Part shown: piece by piece, positions 1 through 6,615 of the stretch
Numbering within the stretch: position 1 is the stretch's first letter
Layout of the letters: each line of letters starts with the position of its first letter
NCBI RefSeq assembly: GCF_024723735.1
Contig: NZ_JANQDU010000003.1
Location: 248,001-312,000, forward strand
Reading direction: 5' to 3'
Length of the DNA stretch: 64,000 nt
Source: Frigidibacter sp. ROC022
GTDB lineage: Bacteria > Pseudomonadota > Alphaproteobacteria > Rhodobacterales > Rhodobacteraceae
The notes under the pieces: model-generated
Databases searched by the model: none
Seen by the model: only the letters and a program-made list of their open reading frames with translations
What the model was told of the DNA's origin: nothing
Position numbers and translations under genes: made by a program

Positions 1-1266
1 GCAGTCTGCTCGCTCGGCCCCGCCTTTCTGGCCGCCGTGGCGCGGCAGGCCGGTCATCAGGCGCGGATGCTGCGGATCCCCGAATCCGAACCGATCGACG
101 AGGCGGTGGCGCGGGTCAGGGCGGCCGGTCCGGACCTGATCGGCATCTCGATGACGACCCGGCAATGGCTGCGCGGCCGGGCCCTGGCCAATGCGCTGCG
201 CGAGGTCGCGGATATCCCGCTGCTGGCCGGCGGGCTGCACGCCACCTTCTCGCCCGACCAGGTGCTGGGCGAACCCGGCTTCGACGCGGTCTGCCTGGGC
301 GAGGGCGAGGCCCCCTTCGCGGCGCTGCTGCGGCATCTGGAGCGCGGCGGCACCCTGGCCACGGCGCGGATGCAGAACATCTGGATCAAGGGGCAGCCGC
401 ATCCCGGCCTCGCCCCGCCGGTGGCCGAGATCGACGACATTCCCTTCATGGCCCGCGACATGCTCGACGAACGCTATGGCGTGCGCCACATGACCACGCA
501 GCGCGGCTGCCCCTTCCCCTGCACCTATTGCGCGGCGCGGATGTATGACCAGCTCTATGACGGGATCGGGACTTATGGCCGGCGGCGCACGCTGGACTCG
601 GTGATGGCCGAGCTCAAGGACATTCGCGCGAACGGCGAGTTGAATTATGTCATTTTTCTGGACGATACCTTCACGATCAACCACCCTTGGGTGTTCGAAT
701 TCTGCAAGCGGATGCCGGAAGAGATCGGCGTCGGATTCTCGATCCACGCCCGCGCCGAGACCCTGAATCCGAAACTGATCGCGGCTCTGGCGGCGGGCGG
801 CTGCAAGCATGTCGTCTTCGGCGTCGAGAGCGGTTCGGAACGGTTGCGGCGCGAGGTGATGAAGCGGCCGGTGACCAATGCGCGGATGATCGAGATCTTC
901 CAGCGCACCCGCGACGCCGGGATGATCGCCACCGCCAACTACATGATGGGCGTGCCGGGCGAGACGCGCGAGGATCTCCAGGCGACGCTCGACCTGCACC
1001 GGGAGTTGAAGCCCACTGATTTCGGCTATTTCGTCTTCTATCCCTTCCCGGGCACCCAGTTGTTCGAACATTGCCGCCAGCATGGCTATCTGCCCGAGAA
1101 CTGGCAGAGCCTGCCGGCGCGTCACGACGCCTCGATCCTGAACCTGCCGGACCTGACGCCCGGGGATATCGCGGAGAACTACGCGAAATGGACCCAGGTG
1201 CGCGAAGAGGACACCGCCCGGCGCTCGGTCCCCGCCGCGGCCCCGGTCTCGGCGAGTGCCTGCTGA
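1..1266 (+). CDS. B12-binding radical SAM protein (5' end outside window)
   Basis: Partial gene. The frame is open from base 1 and the first codons already read like the middle of a cobalamin-binding domain (LGPAFLAAVARQAGH), so the true start lies upstream; the internal GTG at 37 is not a credible start. The fragment holds most of a B12-binding domain (to about visible residue 120, including GGLHATFSP) and then a radical SAM core with the iron-sulfur motif CPFPCTYC at visible residues 170-177. Relatives (BchE/methylase type) cleave S-adenosylmethionine to start radical chemistry, often methyl transfer; the substrate cannot be told here. The C-terminus is Ala/Ser-rich. The helicase gene follows after 135 bp with no evident functional link. 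Confidence 0.85.
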   Translation, partial: AVCSLGPAFLAAVARQAGHQARMLRIPESEPIDEAVARVRAAGPDLIGISMTTRQWLRGRALANALREVADIPLLAGGLHATFSPDQVLGEPGFDAVCLGEGEAPFAALLRHLERGGTLATARMQNIWIKGQPHPGLAPPVAEIDDIPFMARDMLDERYGVRHMTTQRGCPFPCTYCAARMYDQLYDGIGTYGRRRTLDSVMAELKDIRANGELNYVIFLDDTFTINHPWVFEFCKRMPEEIGVGFSIHARAETLNPKLIAALAAGGCKHVVFGVESGSERLRREVMKRPVTNARMIEIFQRTRDAGMIATANYMMGVPGETREDLQATLDLHRELKPTDFGYFVFYPFPGTQLFEHCRQHGYLPENWQSLPARHDASILNLPDLTPGDIAENYAKWTQVREEDTARRSVPAAAPVSASAC

Positions 1267-1292
1267 CCGGGGCGCGGGCTGCGGCGGCGGGA

Positions 1293-1314
1293 GCCTCCGG
1301 CGGGAGTATTTGGG
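1293..1314 (+). repeat. Rhodobacteral-type intergenic motif (CCTCCGGCGGGAGTATTTGG)
   Basis: Short GC-rich element in the gap between the radical SAM gene and the helicase, with a small CTCC/GGAG hairpin followed by TATTT. I recall near-identical strings after many genes in Rhodobacterales, but could not count copies here. A related string (GGCCGGGGATATTGGACC) occurs near 17158. It may act as a weak terminator. Confidence 0.3.
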
Positions 1315-1401
1315 AACCCGGAGATGGGCCGTCAGGGCCGGCAGGCGCGCGGAACGGAATAGGAACTTTTCCTTGCCGCCGTTTGCTTCTATCCTGCGGC
1401 C

Positions 1402-3852
1402 ATGAGCAGGTTCGATGACGAGTCAGAGGCGTTCGAAGGCGCTGCGCAGGCGGGCGGCGGGCTGTCGCTCAGCCAACAGGCGATCGGTGCCCGCGGGGCG
1501 CCCTATCTCGACGATCTGAACCCGGAGCAGCGCGCCGCGGTCGAGGCGCTGGACGGGCCGGTGCTGATGCTGGCTGGGGCCGGGACCGGTAAGACCAAGG
1601 CGCTGACCACCCGGATCGCGCATCTCTTGAACACCGGCCGGGCGCGGCCGAACGAGATTCTTGCCGTCACCTTCACCAACAAGGCGGCGCGCGAGATGAA
1701 GGAACGCGTGGCGCGGCTGCTGGGCCAGACGGTCGAGGGCATGCCCTGGCTGGGGACCTTCCACGCCATCGGGGTCAAGCTGCTGCGCCGCCATGCCGAG
1801 CTGGTGGGGCTGAAGTCGAATTTCACCATTCTCGACACCGATGACCAGATCCGGCTGCTCAAGCAGTTGATCCAGGCCGAGAACATCGACGACAAGCGCT
1901 GGCCGGCGCGGATGCTGGCCGGGCTGATCGACGGCTGGAAGAACCGCGCCTGGACGCCGGAGAAGGTGCCCGCCTCCGAGGCCGGGGCCTACAACCACCG
2001 CGGAACCGAGATTTATGCCGCCTATCAGGAGCGGTTGCGGGCCTTGAACGCGGTGGATTTCGGCGACCTGCTGCTGCACGTCCTGACCATTTTCCAGACC
2101 CATGCGGATGTGCTGGCGCAATACCGGCGCTGGTTCCGCTATATCCTGGTCGACGAGTATCAGGATACCAATGTCGCCCAGTATCTCTGGCTGCGGCTCC
2201 TGGCACAGAAGCATCACAACATCTGCTGTGTCGGTGACGACGACCAGTCGATCTATGGCTGGCGCGGCGCCGAGGTCGGCAACATCCTGCGGTTCGAGAA
2301 GGATTTTCCCGGCGCCACGGTGGTGCGGCTGGAGCAGAACTATCGCTCGACCCCGCATATCCTGGCCGCCGCGAGCGGGGTGATCGCGGGCAACGAGGGA
2401 CGGCTGGGCAAGACGCTCTGGACCGATCTGGCCGAGGGCGAGAAGGTGCGGCTGATCGGCCATTGGGACGGCGAGGAAGAGGCGCGCTGGATCGGCGACG
2501 AGCTCGAGGCCCTGTGCCAGGGCAGCCGCGGCATGGCGCCGATGAGCCTGGACGATTGCGCCATTCTGGTCCGCGCCAGTCACCAGATGCGCGCCTTCGA
2601 GGACCGGTTCCTGACCATCGGTCTGCCCTATCGGGTGATCGGCGGGCCGCGGTTCTACGAGCGGTTGGAAATCCGCGATGCGATGGCCTATTTCCGCGTC
2701 GCGGTCAGCCCCGATGACGATCTGGCCTTCGAGCGGATCGTCAACACGCCGAAGCGCGGCATGGGCGACAAGGCGATGCAGACCCTGCAGGGGATCGCGC
2801 GGCGGCAGGGGGTGCCCTTGCTCGAGGCGGCGCGGATCGCGGTGGCGCATGGCGAATTGTCCGGCAAGGCCAAGGGCGCCATGGGGCTGCTGGTCGATCA
2901 GTTCGACCGCTGGCACGCGCTGGCGCTCGGACCGCTGGAACCGGTGGCCGCCGATGCGGATGCGGTGATCGAGGAGGACGGCGCGCAGGCGGCCGGGCGC
3001 GGCGCTGCGGGGATCAGCCATATCGAACTGGCCGAGCAGATACTCGAGGAGTCGGGCTACACCGCGATGTGGCAGGCCAGCAAGACGCCCGAGGCGGCGG
3101 GGCGGCTGGAGAACCTGAAGGAACTGATCAAGGCGCTGGAGAATTTCGACAACCTGCAGGGGTTCCTGGAGCATGTCGCGCTGATCATGGACAACGAGAC
3201 CGAGACCGGCGAGGCCAAGGTCAGCATCATGACTCTGCACGCTGCCAAGGGGCTGGAGTTTCCGGCGGTGTTCCTGCCCGGTTGGGAAGACGGGTTGTTT
3301 CCGTCGCAGCGGAGCATGGACGAGAGCGGGTTGAAGGGGGTCGAGGAGGAACGGCGGCTGGCCTATGTCGGGATCACCCGGGCAGAGCGGCTGTGCACGA
3401 TTTCCTTCGCGGCGAACCGGCGGGTCTACGGGCAGTGGCAATCGGCGCTGCCGTCGCGCTTCGTGGACGAGCTTCCGGCGGAACATGTCGAGGTGCTGAC
3501 ACCGCCGGGGCTCTATGGCGGCGGCTACGGTGCGGCGGCGCCGGCGGCGACGCTGGACGAACGGGTCGCGCGGGCGGATGTCTACAACTCGCCGGGCTGG
3601 AAGCGGATGCAGAGCCGGGCGAAGGCGCGGCCGACGGCGCAGCCTTCCGAGGCGCGGCATATCGTGATCGACGCCGAGGCGGCGCCGGCCTTTGAGCTGG
3701 GGGCGCGGGTGTTCCACCGGAAATTCGGCTACGGGGCGGTCACCGGGATCGAGGGCGACAAGCTGGAGATTGCCTTCGAAAAGGCCGGGACCAAGAAGAT
3801 CGTCGCCGGCTTCGTGGTGGCCGCCGAAAGCGCCGATGACGTGCCGTTCTAG
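1402..3852 (+). CDS. uvrD: UvrD/PcrA-type superfamily 1 DNA helicase
   Basis: ATP-driven 3'-to-5' DNA helicase of the UvrD/PcrA/Rep group, used in repair and replication restart. Visible motifs: Walker A GAGTGKT at residues 59-65, Walker B DEYQDTN starting at Asp251, motif III-like DDQSIYGWRGA shortly after, and motif V TLHAAKGLEF in the second half. The last 50 or so residues (VFHRKFGYGAVTGIEG onward) resemble the Tudor-like C-terminal domain of PcrA/UvrD, which contacts RNA polymerase in other bacteria. At 816 residues it is slightly longer than most PcrA because of a non-conserved N-terminal stretch of about 35 residues; a start nearer the conserved region is possible. A 16-bp perfect palindrome (3866-3881) lies just after the stop. 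Confidence 0.93.
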   Translation: MSRFDDESEAFEGAAQAGGGLSLSQQAIGARGAPYLDDLNPEQRAAVEALDGPVLMLAGAGTGKTKALTTRIAHLLNTGRARPNEILAVTFTNKAAREMKERVARLLGQTVEGMPWLGTFHAIGVKLLRRHAELVGLKSNFTILDTDDQIRLLKQLIQAENIDDKRWPARMLAGLIDGWKNRAWTPEKVPASEAGAYNHRGTEIYAAYQERLRALNAVDFGDLLLHVLTIFQTHADVLAQYRRWFRYILVDEYQDTNVAQYLWLRLLAQKHHNICCVGDDDQSIYGWRGAEVGNILRFEKDFPGATVVRLEQNYRSTPHILAAASGVIAGNEGRLGKTLWTDLAEGEKVRLIGHWDGEEEARWIGDELEALCQGSRGMAPMSLDDCAILVRASHQMRAFEDRFLTIGLPYRVIGGPRFYERLEIRDAMAYFRVAVSPDDDLAFERIVNTPKRGMGDKAMQTLQGIARRQGVPLLEAARIAVAHGELSGKAKGAMGLLVDQFDRWHALALGPLEPVAADADAVIEEDGAQAAGRGAAGISHIELAEQILEESGYTAMWQASKTPEAAGRLENLKELIKALENFDNLQGFLEHVALIMDNETETGEAKVSIMTLHAAKGLEFPAVFLPGWEDGLFPSQRSMDESGLKGVEEERRLAYVGITRAERLCTISFAANRRVYGQWQSALPSRFVDELPAEHVEVLTPPGLYGGGYGAAAPAATLDERVARADVYNSPGWKRMQSRAKARPTAQPSEARHIVIDAEAAPAFELGARVFHRKFGYGAVTGIEGDKLEIAFEKAGTKKIVAGFVVAAESADDVPF

Positions 3853-3865
3853 GCCGATTCCCGGG

Positions 3866-3881
3866 CGTCCCCATGGGGACG
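3866..3881. other. Perfect 16-bp palindrome after uvrD
   Basis: CGTCCCCATGGGGACG reads the same on both strands. It lies between the convergent ends of the helicase gene (stop 3852) and the LysE gene (stop 3968). There is no T-run on either side, so a classical terminator is not shown; it may be a weak bidirectional stop. Confidence 0.35.
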
Positions 3882-3967
3882 GGGGTCCAAACATTTGAAA
3901 TACAACGAAAACCGGAATCCAGCCCCAGTTTGGTTAATGATTCCTTTCGCCGTTGGGCCGGATTCGC

Positions 3968-4564
3968 TCAGTGCCGGAGCACCGGCAGCAGCGACAGGAT
4001 CAGCATCGCGGCCATGGTCCAGTTGAAGGCGCGCAGCTGGGCCGGGTTGGTCAGCAGGCGGCGCATCTCGCGCCCCATCAGGGTCCAGAGCGCGTTCAGC
4101 GGCGGCCCGACCAACAGGAAGACCGCCATCACCACCGCGACTCCGGCCAGGCCGGGCGTGGGTGCGTAATTCGCCACCGCGCCCAGCACCATGGCCCAGG
4201 CCTTGGGGTTGACCCATTGGAAGGCCGCCGCCGCCAGGGTGCCCATCGGACGCGGCTTCACGGCGGCTTCGCCCGGCGCCCCGGCATGGGCGATCTTCCA
4301 GGCAAGCCACAGCAGGTAGGCGACGCTGAGAACCTTCAGGGCCAGTGCCGCCTCCGGCACGGTCTGGAACAGCGCCCCCATGCCCAGCCCGGTGAGGGCG
4401 ATCATCATCGCCAGCCCGGCATTGATTCCGAGAATGTGCCACCAGGTCCGGCGCAGGCCGAAATTCGCGCCCGAGGCCAGCAGCATGACATTGTTCGGCC
4501 CCGGTGTTCCCACCGAGACCACGGCAAACAGCGCAAGCGCCAGAAGAAGTGTCGCGTCCATCAT
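3968..4564 (-). CDS. LysE/RhtB-family amino acid exporter
   Basis: Inner-membrane exporter of amino acids or related metabolites. The 198-residue product is almost entirely hydrophobic, with about six membrane segments and the family signature near the N-terminus (VSVGTPGPNNVMLLASG). I start it at ATG 4564; a second ATG follows directly at 4561. The divergently transcribed neighbour (80 bp away) is an Lrp-family regulator, the usual arrangement for a LysE exporter switched on by its substrate. The substrate itself cannot be read from the sequence. Confidence 0.9.
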   Translation of the reverse strand: MMDATLLLALALFAVVSVGTPGPNNVMLLASGANFGLRRTWWHILGINAGLAMMIALTGLGMGALFQTVPEAALALKVLSVAYLLWLAWKIAHAGAPGEAAVKPRPMGTLAAAAFQWVNPKAWAMVLGAVANYAPTPGLAGVAVVMAVFLLVGPPLNALWTLMGREMRRLLTNPAQLRAFNWTMAAMLILSLLPVLRH

Positions 4565-4644
4565 GCGCAACGATCCCTCAGTTCCGACGAAATCAGATTG
4601 CGAAGATGTGTCGAATGCCGCTATCTCTGCAATCAGTGATCGAG

Positions 4645-5088
4645 ATGGACCAGATAAACGAAAAGATATTGCGTGAGTTGTCGCGCAATGGCCGGATCTC
4701 GAATCTCGACCTGGCGGCGGCGGTGGGCCTGTCGCCTTCGGCCTGTCTGCGTCGGGTGCAGGAGCTGGAGCGGCAGGGGATCATCGCTGGTTATCGGGCG
4801 GTGATCGACCGGAGCCGGCTGGGGATCGGATTCACGGCCTATCTCATGGTCGGGTTGGCCCTGCACAGCCGCGACGCGCAGCGCGCTTTCGAGCGGGCGG
4901 TGTCCCGCGCGCCCGAGGTCCGCGAATGCCACAATGTCACTGGATCGGTGGAGTACATCCTGCGGGTCGAGGTCTCGGACCTGGCGACCTTCAAGCATTT
5001 CCATACCGAAGTGCTGGGCGACCTGCCGCATGTGCGCTCGATCACCAGCTATATCGTGATGGAATCGCCCAAGGACGAGCGCGCCTGA
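4645..5088 (+). CDS. Lrp/AsnC-family regulator next to a LysE exporter
   Basis: 147-residue DNA-binding regulator: N-terminal winged helix (about residues 1-60, with NLDLAAAVGLSPSACLRRVQELE as the helix-turn-helix) and a C-terminal RAM domain that binds amino acids and assembles dimers and octamers. The start is taken at ATG 4645 (MDQINEKIL), which matches family N-termini; the frame is open further upstream. It is divergent from the LysE exporter, so control of that exporter is the natural inference. Its 3' end faces the minus-strand small-RNA array, 27 bp away. Confidence 0.92.
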   Translation: MDQINEKILRELSRNGRISNLDLAAAVGLSPSACLRRVQELERQGIIAGYRAVIDRSRLGIGFTAYLMVGLALHSRDAQRAFERAVSRAPEVRECHNVTGSVEYILRVEVSDLATFKHFHTEVLGDLPHVRSITSYIVMESPKDERA

Positions 5089-5115
5089 TCCGATCCTGCC
5101 GATTGTCCGGAGAAA

Positions 5116-5198
5116 GGTGCGGCGATGCTCGGGAGGAGGTGAGCATCGCCGCTGTCTGCCAGGCCTCAATCTGGGAGGAGAAGGCCCGGTAGTCTAAA
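5116..5198 (-). ncRNA. ccsR5: CcsR-like small RNA, copy 5 (last transcribed)
   Basis: On the minus strand: hairpin with arms 5182-5192/5156-5166 and a loop holding CTCCTCCC, then a perfect 12-bp hairpin GCGGCGATGCTC/GAGCATCGCCGC (5141-5152 with 5119-5130) with loop ACCTCCTCCC. The loop contains ACCTCCT, the same as the 16S rRNA anti-Shine-Dalgarno core, so it could pair with G-rich ribosome-binding sites. The strong last hairpin is followed by ACCTTTCTCC, a poor T-run, so the transcript end is uncertain. Confidence 0.8.
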
Positions 5199-5281
5199 GG
5201 TGCGGCGATGCTCGGGAGGAGGTGAGCACCGCCGCTGTCTGCCAGGCCTCAATCTGGGAGGAGAAGGCCCGGTAGTCTAAA
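5199..5281 (-). ncRNA. ccsR4: CcsR-like small RNA, copy 4
   Basis: Same two-hairpin plan as the other copies. The single change in the second hairpin (GAGCACC on the plus strand) becomes a G-U pair in minus-strand RNA but an A-C mismatch in plus-strand RNA, which supports minus-strand transcription. Loops keep CTCCTCCC and ACCTCCTCCC. Confidence 0.8.
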
Positions 5282-5364
5282 GGTGCGGCGATGCTCGGGA
5301 GGAGGTGAGCACCGCCGCTTTCTGCCAGGCCTCAATCTGGGAGGAGAAGGCCCGGTAGTCTAAA
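5282..5364 (-). ncRNA. ccsR3: CcsR-like small RNA, copy 3
   Basis: Nearly identical to copy 4 and carries the same G-U-compatible change in the stem. Differs by one base in the short linker between the hairpins (CTTTC in place of CTGTC on the plus strand). Both CCUCCUCCC-type loops are intact. Confidence 0.8.
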
Positions 5365-5447
5365 GGTGCGGCGATGCTCGGGAGGAGGTGAACATCGCCG
5401 CTTTCTGCCAGGCCTCAAACTGGGAGGAGAAGGCCCGGTAGTCTAAC
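5365..5447 (-). ncRNA. ccsR2: CcsR-like small RNA, copy 2
   Basis: Two hairpins as in the other copies. The stem change here (GAACATCG on the plus strand) gives a U-G pair on the minus strand and a C-A mismatch on the plus strand. One loop base differs (CAAACTGGG for CAATCTGGG), outside the CCUCCUCCC motif. Confidence 0.8.
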
Positions 5448-5530
5448 CGTGCGGCGATGCCCGGGAGGAGGTGAGCATCGCCGCGATCTGCCGGACCCCG
5501 AATTGGGAGGAGGAGGTCCGGAAGTCTGTT
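5448..5530 (-). ncRNA. ccsR1: CcsR-like small RNA, copy 1 (promoter-proximal, diverged)
   Basis: The copy nearest the DUF1127 gene, and the most divergent. Its first hairpin uses different stem bases (CCGGACC with GGTCCGG, instead of CCAGGCC with GGCCCGG), so both arms changed together, which is covariation. The second stem has one change that stays paired (U-G) only in minus-strand RNA. Both loops still show CCTCCTCCC on the minus strand. Confidence 0.8.
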
Positions 5531-5535
5531 CGTAG

Positions 5536-5561
5536 GGCCTGCCCGCATCTGGCGGGAGGCC
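5536..5561 (-). other. Hairpin between ccaF1-like stop and first sRNA copy
   Basis: Ten-base-pair stem with one bulged base (GGCCT-CCCGC with GCGGG-AGGCC, loop of 5) directly after the DUF1127 stop codon. There is no T-run. Its place between the mRNA and the sRNA array suggests a processing or protection element for a shared transcript; this is inference. Confidence 0.45.
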
Positions 5562-5567
5562 AATTCC

Positions 5568-5786
5568 TCAGGCCTCGTAGGCCGCTTGCCGCGCGATCGA
5601 CTGGATTTGCGAGCGATGAATGCCCAGATCGGCCAGTTCGCGGGCCGAAAGCTGGTTCAGCTCGGCCACGGTGCGGCGGTAGGTGTTGTAATGCGCGAAG
5701 CGCTCGGTGATCACGCTGACCAGGGCCGAAAGCCGGTTGCGGAGGCCGAAATGCGCGGAAGCGCGGGTTTGGTTCACATATGCCAT
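5568..5786 (-). CDS. ccaF1: DUF1127 small RNA-binding protein (CcaF1-like)
   Basis: 72-residue basic protein ending in a DUF1127 domain (about residues 35-70: YRRTVAELNQLSARELADLG then IHRSQI). Start at ATG 5786 (MAYVNQ), preceded by a weak CTAAGG ribosome site. The immediate downstream five-copy CcsR-like array repeats the R. sphaeroides arrangement, where the DUF1127 protein CcaF1 is co-transcribed with the CcsR RNAs, binds RNA and aids their maturation. That role is known for the relative and inferred here from synteny. In R. sphaeroides the locus is driven by the heat-shock sigma factors RpoHI/RpoHII; a possible match lies upstream at 5826-5849. Confidence 0.88.
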   Translation of the reverse strand: MAYVNQTRASAHFGLRNRLSALVSVITERFAHYNTYRRTVAELNQLSARELADLGIHRSQIQSIARQAAYEA

Positions 5787-5825
5787 GTCGGTTTGCCTTA
5801 GCTCTGCCGTTTGATTGCGGGGCCC

Positions 5826-5849
5826 GTATCGGCTCCGGTTGAGCTCAAG
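5826..5849 (-). promoter_or_regulatory. Possible RpoH-type promoter for ccaF1-ccsR
   Basis: Minus-strand CTTGAG (5849-5844) and CGATAC (5831-5826) are separated by 12 bases and lie 40-63 bases before the start codon. The CTTG element and spacing fit RpoH promoters; the second box is a poor match to CCCCAT/CTATAT. The -35 box sits in a 10-bp palindrome TTGAGCTCAA. Confidence 0.3.
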
Positions 5850-6336
5850 ATAGGCAAATGCTGCATGTGCACAATGCCCGATGCGGCAATGCCGCCATGC
5901 AGAAAATGCATAAGCAGTGCTGACGCATATAGAATTGGTGTCCGGGCATGTTAGCGCCCATACTTTAGGCGGAAGATGAACGGCAGAGACGGGACGTGAC
6001 CCTACGTCCAGGCGCCGCCATCCGCAGGTCGGGGCGCAGGGTGCCGCTGCGGAACCGAGTCGCCAGACCACGGAATCGGGCCGGTGGGGGCGGATTGATT
6101 CGACGGGCCGGGGTCGAAATCGCCGGAACCCGGTGCTGAAAGCGCGGCGACGATCCGTGATCGGGCTGGAGTATGGGAAAATCGCTCCACCATGCCCCAC
6201 TTTTCTCCCTTCTACATCTAGTGTTCGTGATCGGCCTCACCACAAGGAGGGGTAGGTTGTGGTGCTGTGTCCCAGAAATTCGTTGTCCAGGAAGGGCATC
6301 GGTGACGAAAAGTGCCACACGGTGGCGTGAATTGGG

Positions 6337-6365
6337 TTGACGTGAAGCGATTTCCCCGGCATCAA
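6337..6365 (+). promoter_or_regulatory. Candidate sigma-70 promoter upstream of mraZ
   Basis: TTGACG (6337-6342) and CATCAA (6360-6365) with a 17-base spacer. The expected start of transcription, around 6372, falls exactly at the first arm of a 12-bp inverted repeat. The -35 box is good, the -10 box weak. It could drive a small RNA or the dcw operon with a leader of about 240 bases. Confidence 0.35.
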
Positions 6366-6373
6366 GAGTTCCA

Positions 6374-6580
6374 GAAAGCAGAGGCACAGGGTCAACGAAC
6401 CCGACGCTCTAATAAGAAACACGAGGCAGGTTTCATCAGGCAGCCTCTGCTTTCCTAACGACGAGATCCGGCGCGGGCATAACCCAAATCCCCCCAAGGC
6501 AGCGCGCAGTCGGACAAACCCAGAAATGGGACGAGGGCGGCGGATCGGGCGTGGCAGCACTCGATCCGCCGTTTCCGTTT
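6374..6580 (+). ncRNA. Candidate structured leader or small RNA upstream of mraZ
   Basis: Begins with a perfect 12-bp inverted repeat (GAAAGCAGAGGC 6374-6385 with GCCTCTGCTTTC 6443-6454) enclosing smaller hairpins, and ends with a terminator-like stem at 6538-6571 plus TTTCCGTTT. A second GAGGC (6423-6427) can compete for the same GCCTC arm. Not matched to any known RNA family. Whether it is transcribed is unknown. Confidence 0.35.
6538..6580 (+). terminator. Terminator or attenuator-like hairpin before mraZ
   Basis: CGGCGGATCG (6538-6547) pairs perfectly with CGATCCGCCG (6562-6571), loop of 14, followed by TTTCCGTTT. It ends 36 bases before the mraZ start, so it could stop an upstream transcript or attenuate the dcw operon. 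The T-run is interrupted. Confidence 0.4.
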
Positions 6581-6615
6581 CCGGGGCACAGAAGTTGGGG
6601 TGAAGACGGGCGACA

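Larger units (their letters stand above)
5116..5530 (-). repeat. Tandem array of five 83-bp units (CcsR-type sRNA cluster)
   Basis: Five head-to-tail units of exactly 83 bp begin at 5116, 5199, 5282, 5365 and 5448. Four are nearly identical; the one nearest the DUF1127 gene (5448-5530) is clearly diverged. On the minus strand every unit encodes two hairpins with loops carrying CTCCTCCC or CCTCCTCCC. This matches the CcsR/cuckoo RNA family (conserved CCUCCUCCC motif stress-induced RNAs) described in Rhodobacter sphaeroides as four copies downstream of a DUF1127 gene. Here there are five. Confidence 0.93.
5787..6615. other. 829-bp gene-free region between ccaF1 and mraZ
   Basis: No convincing protein gene on either strand; open frames here lack family resemblance and ribosome sites. 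The left end holds the ccaF1 promoter region. Further right are three inverted repeats: 8 bp at 6238-6245/6257-6264 (loop GGAGGGGTAGG), 12 bp at 6374-6385/6443-6454, and 10 bp at 6538-6547/6562-6571. The DNA from about 6180 to 6530 is visibly less GC-rich than the flanks. I looked for and did not find RNase P RNA, SRP RNA or tmRNA signatures. Confidence 0.6.

Noticed and set aside
1423-3894. Long antisense open frame opposite the helicase gene
   Set aside because: A high-GC shadow: Arg/Pro/Gln-rich, no domain, no ribosome site; the plus-strand helicase accounts for the sequence.
5116-5530. CRISPR array
   Set aside because: The units abut head to tail with an 83-bp period and no variable spacers, there are no cas genes, and the units fold into paired hairpins.
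6086-6110. GGGGGCGGATTGATTCGACGGG resembles the 5' end of tmRNA
   Set aside because: No tag reading frame, T-arm or matching acceptor half was found within several hundred bases in either the standard or the permuted (alphaproteobacterial) order.
6374-6454. tRNA-like arm GGGTTCGTTGACCC in the minus strand
   Set aside because: The stem is only four pairs with a six-base loop, and no acceptor, D or anticodon arms can be drawn around it.
5960-6600. RNase P RNA (rnpB) or SRP RNA upstream of mraZ
   Set aside because: I searched by eye for the conserved GAGGAAAGTCC, GGTAAGAGCGCACC and ACAGAA-GGCTTAT segments of rnpB and the GGTCAGG-GGAAGG-AGCA core of SRP RNA; none is present.
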